This document shows, piece by piece, positions 1 through 5,607 of a stretch of DNA of 6,611 bases. Origin of the DNA: Dehalococcoidia bacterium (GTDB lineage Bacteria; Chloroflexota; Dehalococcoidia; Dehalococcoidales; RBG-16-60-22); assembly GCA_013202615.1 (NCBI GenBank), contig JABMRL010000004.1, positions 1 through 6,611 of the forward strand, written 5' to 3'. The notes below the pieces were generated by a model. It did no database searches and was not told the DNA's origin. It was given only the letters and a program-made list of their open reading frames with translations. Both the position numbers and the translations under genes were made by a program. Position 1 is the first letter of the stretch. The number at the start of each line of letters is the position of its first letter.

Positions 1-964
1 TGGCGTTTCCGGCCACTATCATCTGTTTTTCCTCAGCGGTCAGGGGTAAGCGTAATATCTGCTCCAGCTGCGGTTGCGGCGCCAGCGCCGGGAAATCGGT
101 GCCGAAAAATATCCGCTCAATGCCGATTTTATGAAAGATTCTGGGTACGTCCGCTTCCGCCAGACCACGGTGCGGGCTGTAAGGCAGACGGTCCGGCGCG
201 GAGAAGCCCTGAGAGGTGTCAAAATAGATATTGGGGTATTTCTGCGCCAGTTCCACCCTCTCGTCCCACCAGGCCGACCCCAGGTGAGCAAGGATGATGG
301 TCAGCTTGGGAAAGGTCTCGGCCGCTTTAGCCCAGTTCTTTGGTTCGCCGTAATCAACAACCACCTGCTGTCCCATCATTACCACCGGGGAAGGATATTC
401 ACTCAGGATATGTGGCGTCGGCCAGGTTGCTGAGTCAGCCAGCACCGGAAGCCCCAGCTCCTGGCACTTCTCATAAGCCGGGAACATCACCTCATCATCC
501 GGGAAAAAAGAGAACATGCCGGGATGGAGCTTGATACCCTTTGCCCCCTGGCTTGCCCTCAGTTCCACTTCCTTTACCATGCCTTCGGCACCACCCAGTT
601 CCGGTGAAATACAGCTGAAGGGCAGTAATTGCGGGAAGCGCTTGCCCACTTCGCAGCCCCATTCATTGATTTCACGCATCCTGGGAGCCACCTGTTCGCC
701 TATCTTCTTCTCCGCCTCCTGCCGTTCTTTTTCCGGCAGCGAACCCAGCTTCGCTTTTTCAACGAGAGGGCCACGATACTGGCGTCCAATCAGGGTCATG
801 AAGGCCATCTTGGAGATGCCCTCTCGCTCCATATACTCGATAGCTTTCTCCGGCGTACCATACCGGTCACAGGCTCTGCGCCCCGGAAAAAGCCAGTAAT
901 TACTCTCCTCCTCCAAGGTCCTCGTCAGGTGAATATGCGCATCAATAATTTCGAATTCGGCCAT
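1..964 (-). CDS. Amidohydrolase-2 family metal-dependent hydrolase (3' end cut by window edge)
   Basis: The frame is open from an ATG at 964 to the left edge (321 codons) and has no stop in the window. The protein begins MAEFEIIDAHIHLT: the D-A-H-I-H motif (His10, His12) is the N-terminal metal-binding signature of amidohydrolase TIM barrels. Further family landmarks follow: GIKLHPG (about 143-149), ILAHLGS (about 224-230, His227 at the usual catalytic position), FDTS (248-251), GTDFP (288-292, Asp290 as the conserved last-strand Asp) and AGNA at the cut end, where the family's C-terminal GNA-x-R-L normally sits. Probably only 10-20 residues are missing. AAGGAGG at 970-976 fixes the start. 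Related enzymes (PF04909, the ACMSD and 2-pyrone-4,6-dicarboxylate lactonase relatives) hydrolyse or decarboxylate small carboxylic acids in the cytoplasm. The true substrate is unknown. Oddity: the position that is usually a metal-binding His (P-V-L-x-H) reads PVLAD, with Asp177. Family assignment is firm; function is not. Confidence 0.9.
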   Translation of the reverse strand, partial: MAEFEIIDAHIHLTRTLEEESNYWLFPGRRACDRYGTPEKAIEYMEREGISKMAFMTLIGRQYRGPLVEKAKLGSLPEKERQEAEKKIGEQVAPRMREINEWGCEVGKRFPQLLPFSCISPELGGAEGMVKEVELRASQGAKGIKLHPGMFSFFPDDEVMFPAYEKCQELGLPVLADSATWPTPHILSEYPSPVVMMGQQVVVDYGEPKNWAKAAETFPKLTIILAHLGSAWWDERVELAQKYPNIYFDTSQGFSAPDRLPYSPHRGLAEADVPRIFHKIGIERIFFGTDFPALAPQPQLEQILRLPLTAEEKQMIVAGNA

Positions 965-1004
965 ATGTTCCTCCTTACCAGGTTAATTATGAATGTCCTC
1001 GGAT

Positions 1005-1033
1005 ACTTTAGGCAGTCAGGCATATTTTGTCAA
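1005..1033 (-). promoter_or_regulatory. Sigma70-like promoter for the amidohydrolase gene
   Basis: Read on the minus strand there is a perfect -35 TTGACA (1028-1033), a 17 bp spacer and a -10 TAAAGT (1005-1010, 4 of 6 matches). Transcription would begin near 998, leaving a leader of about 35 nt that holds the AAGGAGG site. It lies back to back with the promoter proposed for the aminotransferase-fold gene. Confidence 0.65.
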
Positions 1034-1094
1034 GAATCCTCTCTGCCTGCTCTAATCTAAAGAAGATAGCCTTATCCGGCAGATATTAATGGTA

Positions 1095-1123
1095 TTGTCA
1101 TACAGGATGATTTGTTATAGTAT
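1095..1123 (+). promoter_or_regulatory. Possible promoter for the aminotransferase-fold gene
   Basis: TTGTCA (1095-1100, 5 of 6 matches) is followed by a 17 bp spacer and TAGTAT (1118-1123, 4 of 6). The stretch after it is very AT-rich and holds other TATA-like hexamers, so the exact -10 is uncertain. A start near 1130 gives a leader of about 65 nt. The 232 bp divergent region 965-1196 holds this promoter and the minus-strand one, and nothing else I can recognise. Confidence 0.4.
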
Positions 1124-1196
1124 ATCTGTTATTATATTTATCATCGCTGCATAATCAAGCTAAACTGAAGTCGACTAAGCAGGAAGGAGAAAGAAA

Positions 1197-2543
1197 ATGT
1201 CCCGTGAACAATTGCTGGCCGAAGTCACCAAGAAATACGAAGACACCTACCGTAAAAGAACCCGGAAATCTGAAGAAACGCTGGAGAAAGCGCGTCGCTA
1301 TATGCCGGGCGGTGATACCCGCACCTCAATCTGGTTTGAACCTTATCCCTTCTGGATAGATAAAGCCGAAGGCTGCCGCTTTACCGACGTTGACGGGAAC
1401 GAGTACATTGACTTCCACAACTGCTACACCACAATGATTCTGGGGCACGCCAACCCCAAGGTGGTGGCGGCCGTGCGGGAACAGGCGGCAAAAGGGACCG
1501 CACTGGGAGCACTCATACCCGCCGTGGTGCGCTGGTCAGAACTCGTCTGCAACATGGTCGACTCCGTGGACAAGGTAAGATTTGGCAACTCAGGTACGGA
1601 AGCGGTGATGATGGGCATACGTCTGGCCAGAGGTCTTACCGGCAAGGACATGCTCCTGAAAACGGACGGCTGTTACCATGGGAGCTACGACCCCGTGGTC
1701 TTCCCCTCCGATGCCGCCGGCATATCGAAAGGCAATCAGGGCGAGTCCATCGTCGTCCCCTACAACGACAAGGAGGCCGCAGGCAAAGCCATCGCGGAAA
1801 ACAAGGACCGACTGGCCGCGGTCATCGTCGAGGGGGCGATGGGTGCCGCCGGCATGATACCGCCTCGCGACGGCTATCTTGAGTTTCTGCGCAAGGTCAC
1901 CGAAGAAAATGGCATAATGTTTATCCTCGACGAAGTAATCAGCCTGAGGCTCGCCTGGGGAGGCGTGCAGAGCATTTATAAAATCAAGCCTGACCTTACC
2001 ACCATGGCCAAAATCATCGGCGGCGGCTTTCCGGTCGGTGCCATCGGCGGGCGCGAGGACCTGATGCAGATGTTCTCCCCTGATATAAGAAAGGTCTACC
2101 ATGCCGGAACGCTGAACGCCAACCCGATTACCGCCACCGCCGGCGTCGCCACTATGGAGCAGCTCAACGCTGATGTCGTCGGCTATATCAATAAACTGGG
2201 CGAATCTTTCGCCGAAGGCGTCCGGGCTATTTTCAAACGTCTTAACATCAAGGGACAGGTGACCGGCATCGGTTCGCTGCAGAACATCCACTTCCACGAC
2301 CAGCCAGTAATAAACGGTAAAACATCCAGGGAGGCAAATAAAGACCTGCTGCACCTGTATTACCTGGCTATGATGGAAAGAGGTTGCTTCTCAGCGTCGA
2401 GAGGGCTTTATGTTATGTCAACTCCCATGACCCAGAAGGAAATCGACACTGCGGTCAAGGCGGTTGACGACGTGATGACCGAACTCAAGCCAACGATTGA
2501 AGAGCTGTGGCCCGAGCTTATCGGAGCCGCGCCCGAAGCGTAA
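1197..2543 (+). CDS. Class III PLP aminotransferase, glutamate-1-semialdehyde 2,1-aminomutase-like
   Basis: This 448-residue protein is the usual length for the class III aminotransferase (fold type I) family. The ATG at 1197 sits 7 nt after GGAG (1186-1189). Motifs in order: RYMPGGDTR near 34-42, which mirrors the HemL N-terminal RxxPGG; DVDGNEYIDF (64-73); NSGTEA (131-136, PLP-phosphate binding); YHG (160-162, ring stacking); DEV (245-247, Asp245 pairs with the pyridine nitrogen); TTMAKIIGGGFPVGAIGG (268-285) with the Schiff-base Lys272; and GTLNANP (304-310). Overall it resembles glutamate-1-semialdehyde aminomutase more than the ornithine or GABA transaminases. However, the segment after DEV is ISLRLAWGG rather than the canonical MTGFR-x-x-xGG, and no tetrapyrrole gene is nearby. 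A transaminase or aminomutase acting on another amino or keto acid is therefore more likely than true HemL. It appears to be transcribed alone, divergently from the amidohydrolase. The family call is secure; the substrate is open. Confidence 0.92.
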   Translation: MSREQLLAEVTKKYEDTYRKRTRKSEETLEKARRYMPGGDTRTSIWFEPYPFWIDKAEGCRFTDVDGNEYIDFHNCYTTMILGHANPKVVAAVREQAAKGTALGALIPAVVRWSELVCNMVDSVDKVRFGNSGTEAVMMGIRLARGLTGKDMLLKTDGCYHGSYDPVVFPSDAAGISKGNQGESIVVPYNDKEAAGKAIAENKDRLAAVIVEGAMGAAGMIPPRDGYLEFLRKVTEENGIMFILDEVISLRLAWGGVQSIYKIKPDLTTMAKIIGGGFPVGAIGGREDLMQMFSPDIRKVYHAGTLNANPITATAGVATMEQLNADVVGYINKLGESFAEGVRAIFKRLNIKGQVTGIGSLQNIHFHDQPVINGKTSREANKDLLHLYYLAMMERGCFSASRGLYVMSTPMTQKEIDTAVKAVDDVMTELKPTIEELWPELIGAAPEA

Positions 2544-2731
2544 CCGGAATCAAGTCACCTTCATCTCACGGTTAGATACTTGTCGGACCGGGTTAGCGCC
2601 TTTTTGAAAGCAGCTGCGGCATGCAATGCGGCGGCTTTGTCACCCGTTCCGTCAACCCTGTGGAAGCCAACTGGCAACTTTTCTTTCGAGAGCGGCTGGA
2701 AAGTACCGGGGGGAAACTTTCTCTTGCCAAT
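2544..2731. other. Intergenic stretch without a convincing gene
   Basis: Between the aminotransferase-fold gene and the promoter of the small regulator I find no open frame with both a ribosome binding site and recognisable protein character. Frames are open on both strands (minus strand 2561-2749, plus strand from 2580), but both rely on TTG starts with no Shine-Dalgarno. No T-tract terminator is visible after the stop at 2543. The stretch could be a decayed gene or a long untranslated region. Confidence 0.4.
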
Positions 2732-2776
2732 TGTCACAGGTATTGACAAAATGTCATATTTAGTGCTACACTGTCA
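2732..2776 (+). promoter_or_regulatory. Operator-like array of TGTCA boxes around the regulator promoter
   Basis: TGTCAYA occurs at 2732, 2752 and 2772, exactly 20 bp apart, so all three boxes lie on the same helical face. An opposite-strand copy (TGACA, 2744-2748) lies inside the -35 and forms the perfect 5-3-5 inverted repeat TGACAAAATGTCA (2744-2756) with the middle box. It also forms a 5-7-5 inverted repeat with the first box. The boxes lie just upstream of the -35, in the spacer, and at the downstream edge of the -10. A bound protein would occlude RNA polymerase. Autoregulation by the adjacent XRE protein is the obvious guess but is not shown. Confidence 0.5.
2743..2772 (+). promoter_or_regulatory. 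Sigma70-like promoter with extended -10 for the XRE-type regulator
   Basis: A perfect TTGACA (2743-2748) is followed by an 18 bp spacer and TACACT (2767-2772), preceded by TG at 2764-2765, which makes an extended -10 (TGC-TACACT). Transcription would begin near 2779-2780, giving a leader of about 40 nt before the ATG at 2820. Confidence 0.7.
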
Positions 2777-2819
2777 CATACCCCACAAGGTAAAACCTTC
2801 TATCAGGTAAGTGGCCGAT

Positions 2820-3014
2820 ATGGATGGACTTTCAGAGAAACTGAAGGAACTGCGCAAAAAGAAAGGCTGGACACAGGAGGATACGTCACGGGAGGTACAC
2901 GTCAGCCTTTCCACCGTACAGCGCTGGGAGAAAAAGGGCGGCGTGCCAACCAGACTGGCACGCCGCGAGCTTCAGAGGCTGTTCCGCCGAGAAGGCATAG
3001 CCCTCAATCCATAA
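2820..3014 (+). CDS. Small XRE/Cro-CI-type helix-turn-helix DNA-binding protein
   Basis: From the ATG at 2820 this is a 64-residue protein, little more than a single HTH_3-type domain. It starts with an amphipathic helix (LSEKLKELRKKKG, residues 4-16). The classic helix-turn-helix TQEDTSREVHVSLSTVQRWE (18-37) follows, with the typical Gln at the start of helix 2 and S-x-x-T-V-x-R-W-E in the recognition helix. A basic Arg-rich tail (RLARRELQRLFRREG) ends it. It has no sensor or dimerisation domain. Start choice: GTG at 2811 would add three residues, but AGGT at 2805-2808 is too close to it. The same AGGT lies 11 nt before the ATG, which is long but usable. No toxin partner follows, since the next gene is convergent with a 30 bp gap, so this is an orphan regulator and not an evident toxin-antitoxin pair. 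It is probably a transcriptional repressor, perhaps of its own promoter. Confidence 0.8.
   Translation: MDGLSEKLKELRKKKGWTQEDTSREVHVSLSTVQRWEKKGGVPTRLARRELQRLFRREGIALNP
2938..2966 (+). repeat. Perfect 11 bp inverted repeat inside the XRE gene
   Basis: Arms 2938-2948 and 2956-2966 are exactly complementary (core GGCGTGCCA / TGGCACGCC) around a 7 nt loop, ACCAGAC. In RNA this would be a very stable GC-rich hairpin. It lies in the coding sequence just after the recognition helix. No U-run follows, so it is not a standard intrinsic terminator. Confidence 0.75.
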
Positions 3015-3044
3015 GGTCAAACCGCGTTTCTGGCTACTTTCTGT

Positions 3045-4154
3045 TTATAATCCAGCCGGTAATTTAACGCCGGACTTTTCCGAAACGGCCCTCAGATTGT
3101 TGACAGTTCCCTCAGGCAGCGGAATCCCCTTTTTAGAACGTTCGATAAAACTTCTTTCCTCCGGCTCACCGGGGACAAATATCTCGTTGAAACCATCCGC
3201 TTTGGGCAGCGCTTTTATGCCATCAATAAGATTATCTATATGCTCCTTATAGCTCTCCAGGTCGGTAAAAGTGCTGATGTCTATGGCCGCAACCACACTA
3301 TTCTGGAGGTGTTTGGGGACATAGTTCAAACGCTCACCGACAGCCTGTTCTTTCTTGCCTTCGGTTGGCGGCCCGACTTCACGCCCGAATAAGACCGGCT
3401 CCACCACCGGGTTCCCAGACATGACGCTGGCAAGGCACTCGAACATCATCGCCAGGCCGGAGCCTTTAGGCCCGCCAAAGGGCAACAGCGCACCGACATT
3501 TTTGGGGTCAGTGGTCGGGTTACCCTCCTTGTCCAGTGCCCAGCCCTCGGGGATAGGCATATTTTTATCCACGGCAAGCCACAGCTTCCCGCCTGCGACC
3601 ACGCTGGTCGCCATGTCCAGGTTGAGCGGGCGATGCCGTTTTGCCGGCACGGAAATGGCAATCGGGCTGTTGTGCACACCGGGAACTTTGGCGCCGAATG
3701 GCGCCATATTCGGCGGGTTGCTGACGAAGACAATCCCCGCCATTCCCCTCTCCGCCATCATCTGTGAGTAATATCCCAGGGCACCCTGATGGGTCAGATT
3801 GCGTATCAGCGCCCAGCCAATGCCCATCTTTTTCGCCTTTTCCACCACCATATCCACCACCTTGATGGTAACCACCGGGCCGAGGGCACGGTCAGCATCC
3901 AGCAGCACCGTGGCCGGCGTCTCTTTAATGACCTGAATATTGGGCTTTGGGTTCATCACGCCCTTTTCGATGTTGTCCAGGTACCAGGGAATACGCAGCA
4001 CACCGTGAGAGTCGACGGCACGCAGGTTGGCCCATATCAGTGCCCCGGCTTCAGCTTCCGCATCTTCGGGTGGCATGCCTGCCCACGTAAATACTTCCCT
4101 GGTGAATTCCTTCAATGGCCCCCAGGCCACCACCTTCGTTTCACTCTCTGCCAT
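3045..4154 (-). CDS. Malate/L-lactate dehydrogenase family (Ldh_2) oxidoreductase
   Basis: The 369-residue protein matches the Ldh_2 family (PF02615), NAD(P)-dependent enzymes unrelated to classical lactate and malate dehydrogenases. Members reduce 2-oxoacids or oxidise malate, sulfolactate, ureidoglycolate or similar. Signatures: RAVDSHGVLRIPWY (45-58), with the catalytic His50 in DSHG; NLTHQGALGYY (119-129, family NSxHxGxxGYY); SNPPNMAPFGAK (145-156); NSPIAISVPA (162-171); LDMATSVVAGGK (179-190); and LPFGGPKGSGLAMMFECLASVMSG (224-247). The ATG at 4154 is set by an AAGGAGGT-type site (4158-4165). The frame stays open further upstream to 4430, but only by reading through the antisense of the tRNA, so that extension is rejected. 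The gene is monocistronic with its own promoter and convergent with the XRE gene (30 bp between stops, no clear terminator). The family is firm; the substrate is not predictable. Confidence 0.93.
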   Translation of the reverse strand: MAESETKVVAWGPLKEFTREVFTWAGMPPEDAEAEAGALIWANLRAVDSHGVLRIPWYLDNIEKGVMNPKPNIQVIKETPATVLLDADRALGPVVTIKVVDMVVEKAKKMGIGWALIRNLTHQGALGYYSQMMAERGMAGIVFVSNPPNMAPFGAKVPGVHNSPIAISVPAKRHRPLNLDMATSVVAGGKLWLAVDKNMPIPEGWALDKEGNPTTDPKNVGALLPFGGPKGSGLAMMFECLASVMSGNPVVEPVLFGREVGPPTEGKKEQAVGERLNYVPKHLQNSVVAAIDISTFTDLESYKEHIDNLIDGIKALPKADGFNEIFVPGEPEERSFIERSKKGIPLPEGTVNNLRAVSEKSGVKLPAGL

Positions 4155-4189
4155 AGTACCTCCTTGTAAAATTCGGTAAGTCGCACCTG

Positions 4190-4219
4190 ATTTTATGGCG
4201 CTGTCCTGCGCAAAGTCAA
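4190..4219 (-). promoter_or_regulatory. Sigma70-like promoter for the Ldh_2 gene
   Basis: On the minus strand, TTGACT (4214-4219, 5 of 6 matches) is followed by an 18 bp spacer and TAAAAT (4190-4195, 5 of 6). The predicted start near 4183 gives a leader of about 30 nt containing the strong ribosome binding site. It supports 4154 as the real start, because this promoter lies inside the upstream extension of the frame. Confidence 0.65.
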
Positions 4220-4251
4220 ACCAGAGAGTCCGGTTGAAAGAGGCAAACCGC

Positions 4252-4280
4252 TTGTCATCAGCAACGTTTACCGTTAAAAT
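4252..4280 (+). promoter_or_regulatory. Sigma70-like promoter for tRNA-Arg
   Basis: TTGTCA (4252-4257, 5 of 6 matches) is followed by a 17 bp spacer and TAAAAT (4275-4280, 5 of 6). The predicted start near 4287 is about 9 nt before the mature 5' end of the tRNA. The region 4155-4295 is a compact divergent promoter pair. Confidence 0.65.
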
Positions 4281-4295
4281 AATGATGTCTGATTT

Positions 4296-4370
4296 GCCCC
4301 TGTAGCTCAGAGGATAGAGCAGTGGTTTCCTAAACCGCGTGCCCGGGTTCGAGTCCCGGCAGGGGTGCCA
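4296..4370 (+). tRNA. tRNA-Arg (anticodon CCT)
   Basis: A complete cloverleaf can be folded by eye over 75 nt. The acceptor stem is GCCCCTG/CAGGGGT, closed by a G-T wobble at the first pair. It is followed by TA, a D arm GCTC...GAGC, an anticodon stem GTGGT/ACCGC (one T-G pair) with loop TTCCTAA, a 4 nt variable loop GTGC, and a T arm CCGGG-TTCGAGT-CCCGG. After the discriminator G comes a genomically encoded CCA. Anticodon CCT reads AGG, assigning arginine. The G after the acceptor stem is a common bacterial tRNA-Arg discriminator. tRNA genes are frequent integration sites, but I see no repeat of its 3' end elsewhere in the window. Confidence 0.95.
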
Positions 4371-4448
4371 GATTATATAGCTAAATCCTCGCATTTTCCA
4401 AATTAACTGAACTGAAAGCGTTTTTGCCAATCAACCCCGCATAACGCC

Positions 4449-4478
4449 TTGACATGTTCAGGTGCCAGCAGATACAAT
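4449..4478 (+). promoter_or_regulatory. Strong sigma70-like promoter for the D-2-hydroxyacid dehydrogenase gene
   Basis: A perfect -35 TTGACA (4449-4454) is followed by an 18 bp spacer and TACAAT (4473-4478, 5 of 6 matches). The predicted start near 4485 leaves a leader of about 74 nt. GTGCC (4462-4466) and GGCAC (4482-4486) form a 5 bp inverted repeat around the -10, a possible but weak operator. The rest of the 188 nt gap after the tRNA shows no gene. Confidence 0.7.
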
Positions 4479-4558
4479 CTAGGCACAACTGCTTACCCGC
4501 AACAATAAGGAATACCCAATAACCGGCTTGCTCATTTGACTGTATCGGAGGTAGATTC

Positions 4559-5521
4559 TTGATTAAAATCGTTGTGCCGGATGATGAACCGCCCGTCTTC
4601 ACCGCCACCGCCGAAGAAAAAAGGCTCCGCCAGTTGGGCGAGGTAGTTATCCACAACTCCCGGGCCCTCAGTGACGCCGAGCTGCTGAAACGAATCGCCG
4701 ATGCTGATATCGTTCTTAACATCCGTTCCACAAGTGTTTTCACCGCCAATGTAATGGAGAACTCTCCCCGGCTGAAGCTAATCTCCATATACGGCGTTGG
4801 CTACGATAACGTGGATATAAGCTCCGCATCGAAGCTGAATATTACGGTTACCAATACCCCGGGATATTCAACCGTGGCGGTAAGCGAGATGGCATTGACT
4901 TTAATGCTGGCTGCAGCCCGGAGGATAGTCCAAAATGACCGTACCATACGGAACGGTGAATGGGCTCGAGGATATTCATCACAGCTCTGCGGTAAAACGC
5001 TGGGCGTTATCGGCACCGGGAGCATCGGCCAGCGAATGATTCAGCTGGGGAAAGCCATCGGCATGGAGGTCATCGCCTGGACATTCCACCCGTCCCCGGA
5101 GCGTGCTTCTCAATATGGTATTGAGTTCGTCAGCCTGGAAGACATCATGCGCCGGTCGGATGTATTATCGATTCACGCCCTGGCATCACCTGAAACCAGT
5201 AACCTTATCCGCAAGCGCGAGCTTATGATGATGAAGCCAACGGCGCTATTGGTTAACACGTCGCGGGGTTCAATAATCAACGAGCCGGATTTAATTGAGG
5301 CACTCACAAACGGAACCATTGCCGGTGCCGGCCTCGACGTTTTTGCCGTAGAACCCCTGCCGGCCGATAGCCCGCTGCGCAGCCTCGATAACGTGGTGCT
5401 GTCACCGCATACCGCCGCCATGGTCCCTGAGGCTACACTGGCCGGACTCTCAATGGCCGTCGACAACATCGCAAATTTCCTGCAGGGAAACGCCACCAAC
5501 GTGATTCAGGCGGCTGCATAG
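4559..5521 (+). CDS. D-isomer-specific 2-hydroxyacid dehydrogenase (NAD(P)-dependent)
   Basis: The 320-residue protein is full length for the family that includes phosphoglycerate, glyoxylate/hydroxypyruvate and D-lactate dehydrogenases. It interconverts a 2-oxoacid and its D-2-hydroxyacid in the cytoplasm. The TTG start at 4559 has GGAGG at 4547-4551, 7 nt upstream, and no better ATG is nearby. The substrate-loop segment YGVGYDNVDI is at 78-87. The Rossmann nucleotide-binding motif is GTGSIG (152-157). The catalytic triad is recognisable: Arg236 (NTSRGSIIN), Glu265 (DVFAVEP) and His284 (LSPHTA). After the second Rossmann strand the sequence is AWTFHPSP, with no acidic residue where NAD-specific members carry Asp, so cofactor preference is open. 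There is no ACT or serine-feedback domain, which argues against a full-length SerA. A VOC-fold gene follows 86 bp later on the same strand and may be partly cotranscribed. Confidence 0.93.
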   Translation: MIKIVVPDDEPPVFTATAEEKRLRQLGEVVIHNSRALSDAELLKRIADADIVLNIRSTSVFTANVMENSPRLKLISIYGVGYDNVDISSASKLNITVTNTPGYSTVAVSEMALTLMLAAARRIVQNDRTIRNGEWARGYSSQLCGKTLGVIGTGSIGQRMIQLGKAIGMEVIAWTFHPSPERASQYGIEFVSLEDIMRRSDVLSIHALASPETSNLIRKRELMMMKPTALLVNTSRGSIINEPDLIEALTNGTIAGAGLDVFAVEPLPADSPLRSLDNVVLSPHTAAMVPEATLAGLSMAVDNIANFLQGNATNVIQAAA

Positions 5522-5543
5522 ACCTATGAAACATAAATTATCC

Positions 5544-5572
5544 TTGCGAGACTCTTTCCAGTGAAATATCAT
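5544..5572 (+). promoter_or_regulatory. Possible promoter for the VOC-family gene
   Basis: TTGCGA (5544-5549, 4 of 6 matches) is followed by a 17 bp spacer and TATCAT (5567-5572, 5 of 6). It sits in the 86 bp gap after the dehydrogenase, whose transcript may also read through because no terminator is visible. The predicted start near 5579 lies about 30 nt before the ATG, in a TAATAAATAATAAT run. Confidence 0.45.
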
Positions 5573-5607
5573 CGTAGTAATAAATAATAATCCAAGGAGG
5601 TATCGAA

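Noticed and set aside
74..1060. Several plus-strand frames over the left-edge region
   Set aside because: They lie opposite the intact amidohydrolase frame with its HxH and GTDFP motifs. They have no family features.
1590..2354. Long minus-strand frame (254 residues) opposite the aminotransferase-fold gene
   Set aside because: A shadow of the real gene: no motifs and no ribosome binding site, while the opposite strand carries an intact conserved family.
2561..2749. Minus-strand 62-residue frame
   Set aside because: It starts with TTG inside the XRE promoter, has no ribosome binding site and no recognisable family. It may be a remnant but is not supported as a gene.
2580..2810. Plus-strand 76-residue frame before the XRE gene
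   Set aside because: TTG start, no Shine-Dalgarno, and it runs through the promoter and operator array. No protein-like character.
2820..3014. XRE protein as antitoxin of a toxin-antitoxin pair
   Set aside because: No small cotranscribed gene lies on either side. Downstream is a convergent metabolic gene and upstream is gene-free sequence.
3015..3044. Bidirectional terminator between the convergent XRE and Ldh_2 genes
   Set aside because: No stem-loop with a T-run can be found in the 30 bp gap.
4296..4370. tRNA-Arg as an integration site for a mobile element
   Set aside because: No integrase gene and no repeat of the tRNA 3' end were seen in the window.
4155..4430. N-terminal extension of the Ldh_2 gene by 92 residues
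   Set aside because: It reads the antisense of tRNA-Arg (giving a typical PCRDSNPGTRF artefact) and spans the gene's own promoter. The ATG at 4154 has a strong AAGGAGGT site and matches the family N-terminus.
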